Translations under genes and position numbers: made by a program
Origin: Streptomyces sp. Q6
GTDB lineage: Bacteria; Actinomycetota; Actinomycetes; Streptomycetales; Streptomycetaceae
Direction of reading: 5' to 3'
DNA length: 64,000 nucleotides
Assembly: GCF_036967205.1 (NCBI RefSeq)
Contig: NZ_CP146022.1
Location: 7,688,001-7,752,000, forward strand
Notes under the pieces: model-generated
What the model was told of the DNA's origin: nothing
Seen by the model: the letters and a program-made list of their open reading frames with translations, nothing else
The model's database searches: none
Shown: positions 44,432-54,629 of the stretch, piece after piece
How the letters are laid out: each line of letters begins with the position of its first letter
Numbering within the stretch: position 1 is the first letter of the stretch

Positions 44432-46693
44432 CTAGTCGACGTTCAGGGCCAGTCTGGCCTCCGCCGTCGAGCTGTTCCCCACGAACAGCTCGAACGTGCC
44501 CTTCTCCAGCTGGAATTCGCCCTGCGGGTCGTTCGTCCAGAACCCGAGGTCGTCGGCCCCCAGCGTGAAGCGGACGGTCGTGGCGGCCCCCGCGTCCAGG
44601 CCGACCCGCCTGAACCCCCGCAGCCTGCGCACCGGTTGGGCGATGCTCGCCGCCACGTCGTGGACGTACAGCTGCACCACCTCGTCGCCCGCGCGCGACC
44701 CCGTGTTGCGCACGGGTACCGACACCTGCACGGTGTCGCCCTTGCGCAGCGCGGCCGCCGACACGCTCGCGCGGCTCAGCGTCGGCGTGCCCAGGTCGAA
44801 CGTGGTGTAGCTGAGGCCGTGGCCGAAGGGGAACTGCGGGGTCGGCGGCAGGTCCAGGTACTTCGACGTGAACTTGTTGGCCGCGGCATCGGGGCGGCCC
44901 GTCGACTCGTGGTTGTAGTGGACGGGGAGCTGGCCGACCGTCCGCGGGAACGACACCGGCAGCTTGCCGCCCGGGTTCACCGCGCCGAACAGCACGTCCG
45001 CGATCGCGTGCCCCGCCTCGGTGCCGGGGTGCCACGCCTCCAGGACGGCCGGGGCGGAGTCCAGCCAGTCGCCGACCGTGAGCGGGCGGCCGTTCACCAG
45101 CACCACCACGAACGGCTTGCCGGTGGCCGCGACCGCCGCGATCAGCTTCTCCTGTGCGCCGGGCAGCGAGAGGTCGCTGCGCGCCGCCGCCTCACCGCTC
45201 AGCGCGGACGGCTCGCCGACGACCACCACCGTGACGTCCGCGGCCCGCGCCGCCGCGACCGCCTCCCCGATCCCGGAGACGTCCGTGCCCTCCGGGGCGA
45301 CACCGCGGGCGTACGTGACCTTCGCGTCCGGCGCGGCGGCGCGCACCGCGTCCAGGACCTTCACCGCGGGGAACCGCTCCGCCGACGCCGGCACCACCCA
45401 CGTACCGAGGAGATCCGCCGAGTCGGCGAAGGGGCCCACCAGGGCCAGGGAGCCGACCGTCTTCTTCAGCGGCAGGACGCTGCGGTCGTTCTTCAGCAGG
45501 ACCATCGTGCGGGAGGCCGCCGCGCGCGCCGCGTCGCGGGCTCCGGCCGACGGTCCGGTGATCGCGGCGGACTCGTCGACGTACGGATCGTCGAAGAGGC
45601 CCAGCTCGTGCTTGAGGCGCAGCACGCGCGCGACCGCGTCGTCGATCCGCTGTTCCTCGATCCTTCCGGCGCGCAGCAGGTTCTTGCCGTGCGTGCGGAG
45701 GTTCGTGCTGGTCATCTCCATGTCGACGCCCGCGTTCAGGGCGAGGCGTGCCGCGTCCGCGCCGTCCTCGGCGAAGCCGTGCGCGATCAGCTCCTGCACG
45801 CCGGTCCAGTCGCTGACGACGAACCCGCCGAAGCCCCACTCCTGCTTCAGGATGTCGGTGAGCGTGTGCGTGTTCCCGTGGGCGGGGACGCCGCCGACGG
45901 TGTTGAACGACGCCATCACCGTCGCCGCGCCCGCCTCCGACGCGGCCTTGAACGGCGGGAGATACAGGTTGCGCAGCCGGGACTCGGACACGTCGACCGT
46001 GTTGTAGTCGCGGCCGCCCTCGGCACCTCCGTACGCGACGAAGTGCTTGGCGCAGGCGGCGATGCGGTCTTTCGCGCCGTATCCGGAGCCCTGGTAGCCG
46101 TGGACCTTGGCGGCGGCGAACGCGCTGGTCAGGTAGGGGTCTTCACCGCTTCCCTCGGCGACGCGGCCCCAGCGCGGTTCGCGGGTGACGTCCATCATCG
46201 GGGAGAACGTCCAGTGCACCCCGTTCGAGCGGGCCTCCTTCGCCGACACCTCGGCGTCCGTGTGCGTCACCTCCGGGTCGAAGCTCGCCGCCTGCGCCAG
46301 CGGGATCGGGAAGTTCGTCCAGAACCCGTGGATGACGTCCAGGCCGAAGAGGAGCGGGATGCCGAGCCGGGACTCCTCGACGGCGATGCGCTGCAACGCG
46401 TTCGTGGTCCGCGCGCCGAAGACGCTGAGCACCGAGCCGAGCCGGCCCGTCCGGGCCGCGTCCTCGACCTCCTTCGTCGACCCCGAGCCCGGATTGAGGT
46501 CCCACGACCAGGGGAGCTGCTGCAACTGCCCCAGCTTCTCCGCGAGGGTCATCCGGGCGAGCAGGGAGCGGACCTCGTCCTCGTAGGGCTTCGCGCGGGC
46601 GGACGCGGCGGCGGACCCGCCGGTCACGACGGTTCCCGCGGCGGCGGTGACGCCGATCGCGGACAGCAGAGTACGTCTGCACAGCTCCGGCAT
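44432..46693 (-). CDS. Secreted GH3 beta-glucosidase
   Basis: 753 residues. The signal region CRRTLLSAIGVTAAAGTVVT has a twin Arg and probably uses Tat or Sec. The GH3 N domain shows KHFVAYGGAEGGRDYNTVDV, and the nucleophile Asp is in GFGGFVVSDWTGVQELI. The C domain carries the likely acid/base region AAARSDLSLPGAQEKLI, and a fibronectin-III-like domain ends the protein. It cleaves terminal beta-glucosides outside the cell. ATG 46693 begins MPELCRRTLL; the frame is open further upstream without homology. Confidence 0.92.
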   Translation of the reverse strand: MPELCRRTLLSAIGVTAAAGTVVTGGSAAASARAKPYEDEVRSLLARMTLAEKLGQLQQLPWSWDLNPGSGSTKEVEDAARTGRLGSVLSVFGARTTNALQRIAVEESRLGIPLLFGLDVIHGFWTNFPIPLAQAASFDPEVTHTDAEVSAKEARSNGVHWTFSPMMDVTREPRWGRVAEGSGEDPYLTSAFAAAKVHGYQGSGYGAKDRIAACAKHFVAYGGAEGGRDYNTVDVSESRLRNLYLPPFKAASEAGAATVMASFNTVGGVPAHGNTHTLTDILKQEWGFGGFVVSDWTGVQELIAHGFAEDGADAARLALNAGVDMEMTSTNLRTHGKNLLRAGRIEEQRIDDAVARVLRLKHELGLFDDPYVDESAAITGPSAGARDAARAAASRTMVLLKNDRSVLPLKKTVGSLALVGPFADSADLLGTWVVPASAERFPAVKVLDAVRAAAPDAKVTYARGVAPEGTDVSGIGEAVAAARAADVTVVVVGEPSALSGEAAARSDLSLPGAQEKLIAAVAATGKPFVVVLVNGRPLTVGDWLDSAPAVLEAWHPGTEAGHAIADVLFGAVNPGGKLPVSFPRTVGQLPVHYNHESTGRPDAAANKFTSKYLDLPPTPQFPFGHGLSYTTFDLGTPTLSRASVSAAALRKGDTVQVSVPVRNTGSRAGDEVVQLYVHDVAASIAQPVRRLRGFRRVGLDAGAATTVRFTLGADDLGFWTNDPQGEFQLEKGTFELFVGNSSTAEARLALNVD

Positions 46694-46842
46694 GTCTTCG
46701 CTTCCTGGTCGTCCGGCGCCCACAACTTGTGTGGTGGGCGCAACAATTGAGGCGAAGGTATGTTTCGGGTGTTTACGGGTCAAGAGGTGCGTCGGCGGCG
46801 TCGCACGGGATCACCTCACTGCGCACCGGTTCACCCGAAGAC

Positions 46843-46873
46843 TTGACCTCAAGATTGGTTGAGGTTCTAACGT
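46843..46873 (+). promoter_or_regulatory. SoxR-type promoter with leaderless start of the ABC exporter
   Basis: TTGACC (46843-46848) and TAACGT (46868-46873) are spaced by 19 bp, the long spacer of MerR-family promoters. The spacer contains CCTCAAGATTGGTTGAGG (46847-46864), whose outer arms ACCTCAA/TTGAGGT are perfectly symmetric and equal the known SoxR box ends. The transcription start would fall near 46880, at the ATG of the exporter, so the mRNA is probably leaderless. Confidence 0.8.
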
Positions 46874-46880
46874 CGTCGGC

Positions 46881-48779
46881 ATGAGCATGGAGACCACAGC
46901 CTGGACGCAGCTGCACAGCGTCATGAACGCCCAGAACGGCGGCCCCGGCGGCCGCCCCTTCGCCCGCGCCACCCTGCGCCGCATCGCGGGATTCGCCCGG
47001 CCGCACCGCCGCCGCATCGGCCAGTTCGTCTTCCTGAGCATCGTGACCGCACTGCTCGCCGTCGCGACCCCGGTCCTCGCGGGCAACGTCGTCAACGCCA
47101 TCGTGGGCGGCGACGACCAGGGCCACATCGTCCGGCTCGCCGTCCTCATCGCGGTCATCGCCGTCGCCGAGGCCGGTGTCGGACTGCTCGCCCGCTGGCT
47201 CTCCGCGAACCTCGGCGAAGGACTCATCCTCGACCTGCGCACGGCCGTCTTCGACCACGTCCAGCGGATGCCCGTCGCGTTCTTCACACGAACCCGCACC
47301 GGCGCCCTGGTAAGCCGCCTCAACAACGACGTCATCGGCGCCCAGCGCGCCTTCAGCAACACCCTCTCCGGTGTCGTCGGGAACCTGGTCACCCTGCTCC
47401 TGACCCTCGCCGTCATGCTCTCCCTCTCCTGGCAGATCACCCTCCTCGCACTGCTCCTGCTGCCCGTCTTCGTGCTGCCCGCCCGCCGCATGGGCTCCCG
47501 CATGGCCGGTCTCCAGCGCGAGGCCGCCGCCCACAACGCGGCGATGGGCACCCGCATGACCGAGCGGTTCTCCGCGCCCGGCGCCACCCTCATCAAACTG
47601 TTCGGACGCCCCGGCGACGAGTCGGCCGAATTCGCCGAGCGGGCCCGCCGGGTGCGCGACATCGGCGTCCGTACGGCGATGGCCCAGTCCGCGTTCATCA
47701 CCGCGCTCACCCTCGTCTCGGCGCTCGCCCTGGCCCTGGTCTACGGCCTCGGCGGCTACTTCTCCCTCGAAGGCACCCTGGACGCCGGCGCCGTCGTCTC
47801 CCTCGCCCTGCTCCTCACCCGCCTCTACGCGCCCCTCACCTCCCTCGCCGGAGCCCGCGTCGAGGTGATGAGCGCACTGGTCAGCTTCGAGCGGGTCTTC
47901 GAGGTCCTCGACCTCGAGCCGCTCATCGCGGAGAAGCCCGACGCCCGCGAGGTGCCCGAGGGCCCGGTCGCCGTCGAGTTCGACGACGTGCGCTTCGGCT
48001 ACCCCTCGGCCGACAAGGTCTCCCTCGCCTCCCTCGAAGAGGTCGCCTCGCTCGACACCCGCGGCGGCGCCGAGGTCCTGCACGGCGTCTCCTTCCGCGC
48101 CGAACCCGGCCAGACGGTCGCCCTCGTCGGCTCCTCCGGCGCCGGCAAGTCCACCGTCGCGCAGCTCCTGCCCCGCCTCTACGACACCGACGCCGGCGCC
48201 GTCCGTATCGGCGGCGTCGACGTCCGCGACCTCAGCGCCGACTCGATGCGCGCCACGCTCGGCATGGTCACCCAGGACGGCCACCTCTTCCACGACTCCG
48301 TCCGTGCGAACCTGCTGCTCGCCCGCCCCGGAGCCGCCGAGGACGAGCTGTGGGACGTGCTGCGCAGGGCCCGCCTCGACACCCTCGTGCACGCCCTGCC
48401 CGACGGCCTCGACACCGTCGTGGGCGAACGCGGCTACCGCCTCTCCGGCGGCGAACGCCAGCGCATGACCATCGCCCGGCTGCTCCTCGCCCGCCAGCGC
48501 GTCGTCATCCTCGACGAGGCCACCGCGCACCTCGACAACACCTCGGAGGCCGCCGTCCAGGAAGCCCTCGCCGAAGCCCTCGAAGGCCGCACCGCGATCG
48601 TCATCGCCCACCGCCTGTCCACCATCCGCTCCGCCGACCAGATCCTCGTCGTCGAGGAGGGCCGCATCGTCGAACGCGGTACGCACGAGACGCTCCTCGA
48701 TGCCGACGGCCGCTACGCCGAGCTGTACCGCACGCAGTTCGCCGAGGGGGACAAGACGGCGGTCGCGGAGGCCGCGTGA
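46881..48779 (+). CDS. ABC exporter half-transporter (membrane domain fused to ATPase)
   Basis: 632 residues. Six helices lie in about residues 50-340, with FFTRTRTGALVSRLNNDVIG in the coupling region. The ATPase has Walker A GSSGAGKSTVAQ, signature LSGGERQRMTIA and Walker B VVILDEATAHLD. It lacks a partner gene, so it should act as a homodimer. The SoxR-like promoter suggests induction by redox-active compounds, and S. coelicolor SoxR is known to control an ABC transporter of this kind. A strong hairpin follows. Confidence 0.92.
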   Translation: MSMETTAWTQLHSVMNAQNGGPGGRPFARATLRRIAGFARPHRRRIGQFVFLSIVTALLAVATPVLAGNVVNAIVGGDDQGHIVRLAVLIAVIAVAEAGVGLLARWLSANLGEGLILDLRTAVFDHVQRMPVAFFTRTRTGALVSRLNNDVIGAQRAFSNTLSGVVGNLVTLLLTLAVMLSLSWQITLLALLLLPVFVLPARRMGSRMAGLQREAAAHNAAMGTRMTERFSAPGATLIKLFGRPGDESAEFAERARRVRDIGVRTAMAQSAFITALTLVSALALALVYGLGGYFSLEGTLDAGAVVSLALLLTRLYAPLTSLAGARVEVMSALVSFERVFEVLDLEPLIAEKPDAREVPEGPVAVEFDDVRFGYPSADKVSLASLEEVASLDTRGGAEVLHGVSFRAEPGQTVALVGSSGAGKSTVAQLLPRLYDTDAGAVRIGGVDVRDLSADSMRATLGMVTQDGHLFHDSVRANLLLARPGAAEDELWDVLRRARLDTLVHALPDGLDTVVGERGYRLSGGERQRMTIARLLLARQRVVILDEATAHLDNTSEAAVQEALAEALEGRTAIVIAHRLSTIRSADQILVVEEGRIVERGTHETLLDADGRYAELYRTQFAEGDKTAVAEAA

Positions 48780-48801
48780 AGGTACGGCGAAGGTATCGGC
48801 A

Positions 48802-48840
48802 AGAGGTCAACGGGGCTTTCTCCGAAGCCAGTTGACCTCT
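48802..48840 (+). terminator. Hairpin terminator of the ABC exporter
   Basis: AGAGGTCAAC (48802-48811) and GTTGACCTCT (48831-48840) pair exactly, with an inner GGCTT/AAGCC stem. It starts 22 nt after the stop. The 3' arm also contains TTGACC, which may serve as the -35 of the LuxR gene starting at 48876. Confidence 0.75.
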
Positions 48841-48875
48841 AACCGGGTGCGTCTACCCGCGGTTACCCTGGGCGC

Positions 48876-51625
48876 ATGCTGCTGGGTCGGACAGCGGAAT
48901 GCGCCCGCCTCGCGGACCTCGTCGACGACGCGCGCAGAGGGCGCAGCGCCGCCCTCGTCATCCGCGGCGAAGCGGGCATCGGCAAGACGAGCCTGCTCGG
49001 CCACGCCGAGTCGCTCGCCCACGACATGACACGGCTGCGCACCCAAGGCATCGAGGCCGAGACCGGGCTCCCCTACGTGGGTCTCGCCGACCTGTTCCGC
49101 CCGGTCACCGACCTCCTCGACCGGATCCCGGACCGGCAGGCCGCCGCCCTCACCGGAGCCCTCGCGCTCGGCCCCGCCGTCGAACAGGACCGGTTCGCCG
49201 TCGCCGCCGGCACACTCAGCCTGCTCGGCGCCGTCAGCGAGACCGGGCCCGTCCTCGTCGTCGTCGACGACGCGCAGTGGCTCGACCCGTACTCCCTGGA
49301 CGCCCTCGCCTTCGCCACCCGCAGGCTGGGCCGCGAAGGCGTCGTCGTCCTCTTCGCCACCCGCGACACCGACGCGGCCGCCTCCCGCCTCGCCCCGGTC
49401 GAGACGCTCACCGTGCGCGGTCTCGACGCCGCCTCCGCACGGCAACTGGTCGCCGGCGAACCCCTGCCCGCGCCCGACGTCAACTGGCTCCTGACCGAGG
49501 CCCGCGGCAACCCCCTCGCCCTCGTCGAACTCCCCGCGCTGCTCGCCCGCGGCGGCCACCGCCCCGACACCGGCGCGCCCCTGCCCATCGGCGAGATGCT
49601 CGCCCGCACCTTCCACAGCGCCATCGCCCGGCTCCCCGAGCGCACCAGGGATGCCATGCTGCTCCTCGCCGTCCTCGGCCCCCGCCCGCTCGCCGGGACC
49701 GAACGGGTGCTGCGCGCCCACGGGTTGAGCTACGCGAGCCTCGAACCCGCCGAACGCGCCGGCCTGATGACCGTGGAAGCGGGCGCCTACGTCTTCCGGC
49801 ACCCGCTGGTCCGCTCCGGCGTGTACCACGGGGCGAGCGCCGTGCACCGCTGGCGGGCCCACCGCACCGTCGCCCACGCCCTCCAGGGCGCCCAGGCGCC
49901 CACGGCGCTCGAGCGGTACGCCTGGCACCTCGCCGAATCCGGCGCCGACCCCGACGAGCAGGTCGCCGCCGGGCTGGAGCGCGCGGCGTCCGGCGGCCCC
50001 GGCAGTCTCGCCCTGCCGCTCGCCGCCCGCCTGTACGCCCACGCGGCCCGCTTCACCCCGGACGACGAGCACCGGGCGCGGCGCCTGCTCTGCGCCGCGC
50101 GCGCCGCTCAGGCCGCCGGCTCCCTCGACGAGGCCGCCGACCTGCTCGACCGCGCCCTCGGCCACGCCACGCAGGAACGGACCCGCCTCGACCTCCGCCA
50201 ACTGCGCTGCTACGTCGACATCCAGCGCGGCCGCCCCGCGCGTGCCCGCGAACAGCTGCGCGCCGCCGTCGACGAGGCCCGGCGCGTCGACCCCGCCCTT
50301 GCCGCCGTCATGCTCGGCGGCATCACCCTCACCGAACTCGCCATCGGCGACCTCACCGCCGCCCGCGCCACGTCCGCCGAGTCCATGCGCATCGCCGACG
50401 CCTTCGGTGACGTGCCCGCGACCCTGCCCGTACGGCTGCTGCACGCACTCGTCCAGCTCCTCGGCGGTGACGCGGACGAGGGCCGCACCCTGCTCAGGGA
50501 ACTCGAAAAGCCCCTGGCCGCACCGGACCTGGCGTTCCCGTACCCGGTCTCCGGCGTCGGCGGTCTGTGCTACCTCGCCACCGAGGAACTCGACACGGGA
50601 CACGACCTGCTCGACCGTGCCGTGCACGCCGCCCGCGCCTCCAGCACCGTGGGACTCCTCGCGCACCTGCTCGGCACGCTCTCCGTCGTCGAGTACTGGC
50701 GCGGCGACTGGAACGCCTCACTCGCGCACGCCGACGAGTCCGCCCGGCTCGGCGAGGACACCGGACGTGTCATCGAGGTGTGCCGGGCGCTCGCCGCGCA
50801 GGCCAGGACCGAGGCCGCGCGCGGCAGGGAGGCGGACTGCCGCCGCCACGGGGCGCAGGCCCGCTCCTCGCCACGGCCGCCGAACTCCCCATGGACGCGG
50901 CGCGCGCCGACGGCGCCCTCGGCCTCCTCGAACTGGGCCTCGGCCGCTTCGAGGAGGCGGCGGGACACCTGGAACGGGTACGGGAGTTCTCCCTCACCCA
51001 CGGCCGCGGCGACGGCCTGTACCTCTCCTGGGCCGCCGACCTCGCCGACGCCTACGTCCACCTTCACCGCACCGACGAGGCCTACGACGTACTGCGCGTC
51101 CTGGAGCACGAGGCCGGGCGCGGGCACCGCCCGATCACCTCGGCCGCCGCCGCCCGCTGCCGCGCCCTGCTCGAACCGGCCGACGCGGAACGGCACATGG
51201 ATCAGGCGCTCGCCCAACTGGCCCAGGTGACAGCCCCGTTCGAGCGCGGCCGCACCGAGTTCGCGCACGGGGAACTCCTGCGCCGCCAGGGCCGCCGCTC
51301 CGAGGCGCGGCGCTGGCTCCAGCGCGGCCTCGCCACCTTCGAACGGCTCGGCGCGAGCGGCTGGGCGGCCCGCGCCGCCGCAGAACTGCACGCGGCGGGC
51401 GGCGACCGGGTCGCCGCCGGAGGCACCCCGCTCGACGGCCTCACCCCGCAGGAACTGCGCGTCGCCCTCGCCGTCGGCCGCGGCGTCACCAACCACGAGG
51501 CGGCCGAGCAGCTGTTCCTCAGCGTCAAGACCGTCGAGTTCCACCTCGGCAACATCTACCGCAAGCTCGACGGGGTGCACCGCAGGGCCCAACTCGTCCG
51601 CCTGCTCAGCCAGTCGGGACCCTGA
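48876..51625 (+). pseudogene. Large LuxR-family ATPase regulator (LAL type), one frame break near 50865
   Basis: The N-terminal AAA ATPase shows LLGRTAECARLADLV, Walker A VIRGEAGIGKTSLL and Walker B VLVVVDDAQWLDP. A long TPR-like region follows. Near 50865 the frame shifts after HGAQARS and continues LATAAELPMDAARADGALGL to the LuxR helix-turn-helix (LTPQELRVALAVGRGVTNHE followed by AAEQLFLSVKTVEFHL). Restoring one C in CGCTCCTCGCC gives 916 residues, normal for LAL regulators. If the break is real, the protein would lose its DNA-binding domain. These proteins activate secondary-metabolism or sugar genes; the target is unknown. Confidence 0.82.
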
Positions 51626-51655
51626 GCGTGCCGAGTGCCCCGGACAACCGACAGC

Positions 51656-51679
51656 GGGGGTGCCCTGTCGGGCACCCCC
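51656..51679 (+). terminator. Terminator of the LuxR gene
   Basis: GGGGGTGCCC and GGGCACCCCC pair perfectly around TGTC, 31 nt after the stop. Confidence 0.85.
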
Positions 51680-51721
51680 GTCCCCCGTACCCCCGTTGGA
51701 TCCCCCGTTGGTTCCCCCGTG
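51675..51721. repeat. CCCCCGT repeat cluster
   Basis: Five CCCCCGT units occur in 47 bp, two of them extended to CCCCCGTTGG, overlapping the 3' arm of the terminator. The rest of the gap to the convergent MFS stop at 51831 shows no gene. The same heptamer occurs three times at 16668-16694. Confidence 0.6.
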
Positions 51722-51830
51722 GCCGGAAGCCCGTGAACTTCCGTGCCTCCACGATGGACCCCGGGCCGCTGATCGGGCCACGGTGAAAACCCTGGGATCG
51801 GGGCCCGGGGCCGTACGGCCGTTGATGTAG

Positions 51831-53084
51831 TCACCCGCGGACCGGGGGAGCGATACGGCGCAGCCGACGGATCGCCGGGGTCGCGAGCAGCGCCGCACCG
51901 CCCACGAGGCAGGCCCCCGCCGACACCAGCATCAGCCGTGCCGGGGAGGCCAGTTGGGCCGCCGGGCCCGCCAGCGCCTGGCCGAGCGCGATCCCGGACA
52001 CCGATCCGGCGATCTCGTACGCGCTGACCCGGTTGAGCACGCCCGGCGGCGTGTGGGTCTGCACGCTGGTCGCCCACATCACCGACCAGAACGCCAGGGC
52101 GCCGCCGCCGAGGACATGGCCCACGAGGAGCACCGGCAGCCCGGTGCCGAGAGCCACGCAGAGCGGGAGCGCGGTGTAGAGGATCATCGCCACGGCCCCG
52201 GCGGCCAGCGGGCGGGCCGGGCGCAGGCGGAGCGCGAGGAGGCCGCCGAGCACCGTTCCCGCGCCGAGGAAGGAGATCGCGAGGCCGTAGGCGTTCGCCC
52301 CGAGCCGCTCACCGACCAGCGCCGAACTCAGTGGCACCAGTGGCCCGAAGACCAGTACCCCGTACATCATCCAGATCAGGATCACCGCCCACATCCAGGT
52401 GCGGGAACGGAACTCGTGCCAGCCCTGACGCAGGTCACCCCGTACCGAACGGCCTTGACGCGCGGGGGACGTGAGGCCGGGAGCGAGCCGGATCAGCGCG
52501 AGGCACAGGGCGCTGAGCACGAAGGTCCCCGCGTCGATCGCGTACACGGTCCCGGCGCCCGCCAGCGCGATCAGCAGCCCCGCCAGGGCGGGGCCGAGCA
52601 GTTGGGCGACGGCGTCCGCCACCTTGAGCGTGGCGTTGGCGCGCTGCGGCTCACGGGCGACCAGCGGAACCATCCCGTTCACCCCCGGCTGGAACATCGC
52701 GGTGGCGGCTCCGGCCAGCGCGGCCATGGCCACCAGCAGCCAGAACGGCGGCGTCCCCACGAAGAACGCCACGGCCAGCACCCCTTGCGTGAGCACCCGG
52801 ACGACGTCGGCGCCGACCATCATCGGGCGCGCGCCGAACCGGTCGGCGAACACCCCGCCGAACAGCAGCAGCACCACGGCCGTGCCGGTCCAGGTACCGA
52901 GGACGAGGCCGACCCCGGAGATCCCGTACACCGCGCCGACCGCGAGCGCGGCGGCCACCGGCATCATCGCGTCACCGACCAGCGAGACGGCGCGGGCGAC
53001 GAAGTAGAGCGTGAAGCGCCGGTCCCACAACGGGAGTCGGGCGAGCGGCGGGCTGATCTCGGTGGATGTCTGCGCAGTGGTCAC
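51831..53084 (-). CDS. MFS transporter (12-helix, EntS/MdfA-like)
   Basis: 417 residues with twelve predicted helices. Motif A between helices 2 and 3 reads GVFADRFGARPMMVGADVVR. An internal repeat of the family follows, and the C-terminal tail RRLRRIAPPVRG is short. It probably exports a small molecule or siderophore. GTG 53084 is chosen by homology and lies 72 bp from the divergent GlxA-family regulator, which probably controls it. The ligand is unknown. Confidence 0.88.
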   Translation of the reverse strand: MTTAQTSTEISPPLARLPLWDRRFTLYFVARAVSLVGDAMMPVAAALAVGAVYGISGVGLVLGTWTGTAVVLLLFGGVFADRFGARPMMVGADVVRVLTQGVLAVAFFVGTPPFWLLVAMAALAGAATAMFQPGVNGMVPLVAREPQRANATLKVADAVAQLLGPALAGLLIALAGAGTVYAIDAGTFVLSALCLALIRLAPGLTSPARQGRSVRGDLRQGWHEFRSRTWMWAVILIWMMYGVLVFGPLVPLSSALVGERLGANAYGLAISFLGAGTVLGGLLALRLRPARPLAAGAVAMILYTALPLCVALGTGLPVLLVGHVLGGGALAFWSVMWATSVQTHTPPGVLNRVSAYEIAGSVSGIALGQALAGPAAQLASPARLMLVSAGACLVGGAALLATPAIRRLRRIAPPVRG

Positions 53085-53156
53085 CGCACCGATAATGGTC
53101 TGCACCAATTGCTGGATCCCAGTGTCCCGAACGACATGAAGAGGTACTTTCGCGCC

Positions 53157-54215
53157 ATGACGCCTGGACCGGAGGGGAGGCGGACGCGGGCGCCGCATCG
53201 CGTGGTCGCCCTGTTGCAGCCCCCGCAGTCGACGTTCGCGCTGGCCTGCGCCGCCGAGGTGTTCGGCGACCACGGCCCGGCGGTGCCCGCCCGCTACACC
53301 TTCGAGGTCTGCACGGAACACCCCGGCCCGGTCCGCTCGGCGGCCGGCTACGACCTGCTGGTGACGGCGGGCCTGGACGCGCTGGAGCGCGCCGACACCG
53401 TCCTGGTCCCCGGCTGGCAGCGGCCGACCGGCGCCGAGGTGCCCCCGCCGGTCGCCGCGGCGGTCCGCCGGGCGCACGAGCGCGGCGCCCGGGTCGTCGG
53501 CCTCTGCTCGGGCGCCTTCGTGCTCGCCGCCGCCGGACTCCTCGACGGCCGCCGGGCCGCCACGCACTGGGCCGGGGCCGCCGCGCTCGCCGCACGGTTC
53601 CCCGCGGTGACGGTCGACCCGGGCGTGCTCTACGTGGACCACGGCGACGTCGCCACCAGCGCCGGGTCCGCGGCCGGCGTCGACCTCTGCCTGCACCTGG
53701 TCCGCACCGACCACGGCGCCGCGTACGCGCTGCGCGTCGCCCGGCACATGGTGATGCCGCCGCACCGCGAGGGCTGCCAGCTCCAGTACGCCGAACCGCC
53801 CGCCCCCGGACCGGCCCCCGACTCCCTGGCACCGCTCCTGGAATGGGTGGAGGGCCGCCTCGACCGGCAGATCAGCGTCGCCGACATGGCGGCCCGCTCC
53901 CAGGTCTCGCCCCGCACTCTGACCCGTCGCTTCACGGAACAGCTGGGCATCAGCCCCGGCCGCTGGCTCCTCGACCGCCGCCTCGCCGCGACCCGCGCCC
54001 TCCTGGAGGAGACCGACCTCCCCGTCGAGACGATCGCCCGCCGCGTCGGCCTCTCCTCCGCGGTCAACCTGCGGCGCCGGTTCCACGAGGCGCTGCGCAC
54101 CACACCGGCCGCGTACCGCCGCGCCTTTCGCCTGGCCGCGCTCGCGCCGGACGGCGGGTCCCCGCGGGCGGGGGGCCGGACGGCTCGGACCGGGGGAGTG
54201 CAGGTCTCTCCTTGA
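53157..54215 (+). CDS. GlxA-family AraC regulator (DJ-1/PfpI-like domain plus AraC HTH)
   Basis: 352 residues. The DJ-1-like N domain begins HRVVALLQPPQSTFALACAA and has the nucleophile-elbow Cys in RVVGLCSGAFVLAAAGLLDG. The C-terminal AraC domain reads ISVADMAARSQVSPRTLTRR followed by FTEQLGISPGRWLLDRRL. It probably controls the divergent MFS gene. ATG 53157 and ATG 53136 are both possible; neither has a strong ribosome site. Close family members sense small molecules through the DJ-1-like domain. Confidence 0.88.
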   Translation: MTPGPEGRRTRAPHRVVALLQPPQSTFALACAAEVFGDHGPAVPARYTFEVCTEHPGPVRSAAGYDLLVTAGLDALERADTVLVPGWQRPTGAEVPPPVAAAVRRAHERGARVVGLCSGAFVLAAAGLLDGRRAATHWAGAAALAARFPAVTVDPGVLYVDHGDVATSAGSAAGVDLCLHLVRTDHGAAYALRVARHMVMPPHREGCQLQYAEPPAPGPAPDSLAPLLEWVEGRLDRQISVADMAARSQVSPRTLTRRFTEQLGISPGRWLLDRRLAATRALLEETDLPVETIARRVGLSSAVNLRRRFHEALRTTPAAYRRAFRLAALAPDGGSPRAGGRTARTGGVQVSP

Positions 54216-54219
54216 CGCC

Positions 54220-54245
54220 GAGGGCGGGCGCCCTCACGAGGGCGC
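54220..54245 (+). terminator. Possible terminator after the GlxA-family gene
   Basis: GAGGGCG/CGCCCTC and GCGCCCTC/GAGGGCGC form two overlapping alternative stems with very short loops, 4-30 nt after the stop. The rest of the gap to 54378 has no gene. Confidence 0.4.
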
Positions 54246-54378
54246 TCGCGGGGGCCGCCTGAGGGGTCGGCAGGAACCCGGACAGGGGGCGAGAGATCGA
54301 CCGATCCGCGTTTGATCGTCGCCACGGCGGTCAACCGAAGATCAGCACATGCAGTCCACGGAACGGATGGTGAACATC

Positions 54379-54555
54379 ATGACCGCGAGCGAGAAGGCCA
54401 AGGCGAAGGCGGAGCAGGCCGCGGGAGCCGCCATGGAGGCCACGGGCCGTGCCGTGGGCAACGAGCGTCTCACCGCCAAGGGCCGTGCCGCCAAGGCGAT
54501 GGGCGCGGCACGCGAGACCAAGGAGTCCGCGAAGGACGGCATGGGCGGGCACTGA
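54379..54555 (+). CDS. CsbD-family stress protein
   Basis: 58 residues, highly charged and helical: SEKAKAKAEQAAGAAMEATG, then VGNERLTAKGRAAKAMG. The CsbD family is induced by general stress (sigma B in Bacillus), with unknown molecular function. ATG 54379 follows GGATGG by 8 nt; an upstream in-frame ATG at 54349 would add ten unrelated residues. A very strong terminator follows. Confidence 0.85.
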   Translation: MTASEKAKAKAEQAAGAAMEATGRAVGNERLTAKGRAAKAMGAARETKESAKDGMGGH

Positions 54556-54571
54556 GCCCGGCCGCCCACCC

Positions 54572-54622
54572 GGAACGGGGGCGCGGGGACGGTCTGTTCG
54601 ACCGTCCCCGCGCCCCCGTTCC
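54572..54622. terminator. 23-bp perfect hairpin between CsbD and the discoidin gene
   Basis: Arms at 54572-54594 and 54600-54622, starting GGAACGGGGGCG, are fully complementary around TGTTC. It lies between two convergent genes and should end transcription from both sides. Confidence 0.95.
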
Positions 54623-54629
54623 CGTGGTT

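Noticed and set aside
46773-48686. A 637-residue minus-strand frame opposite the ABC exporter
   Set aside because: It has no recognisable domain. The exporter on the plus strand has all its motifs.
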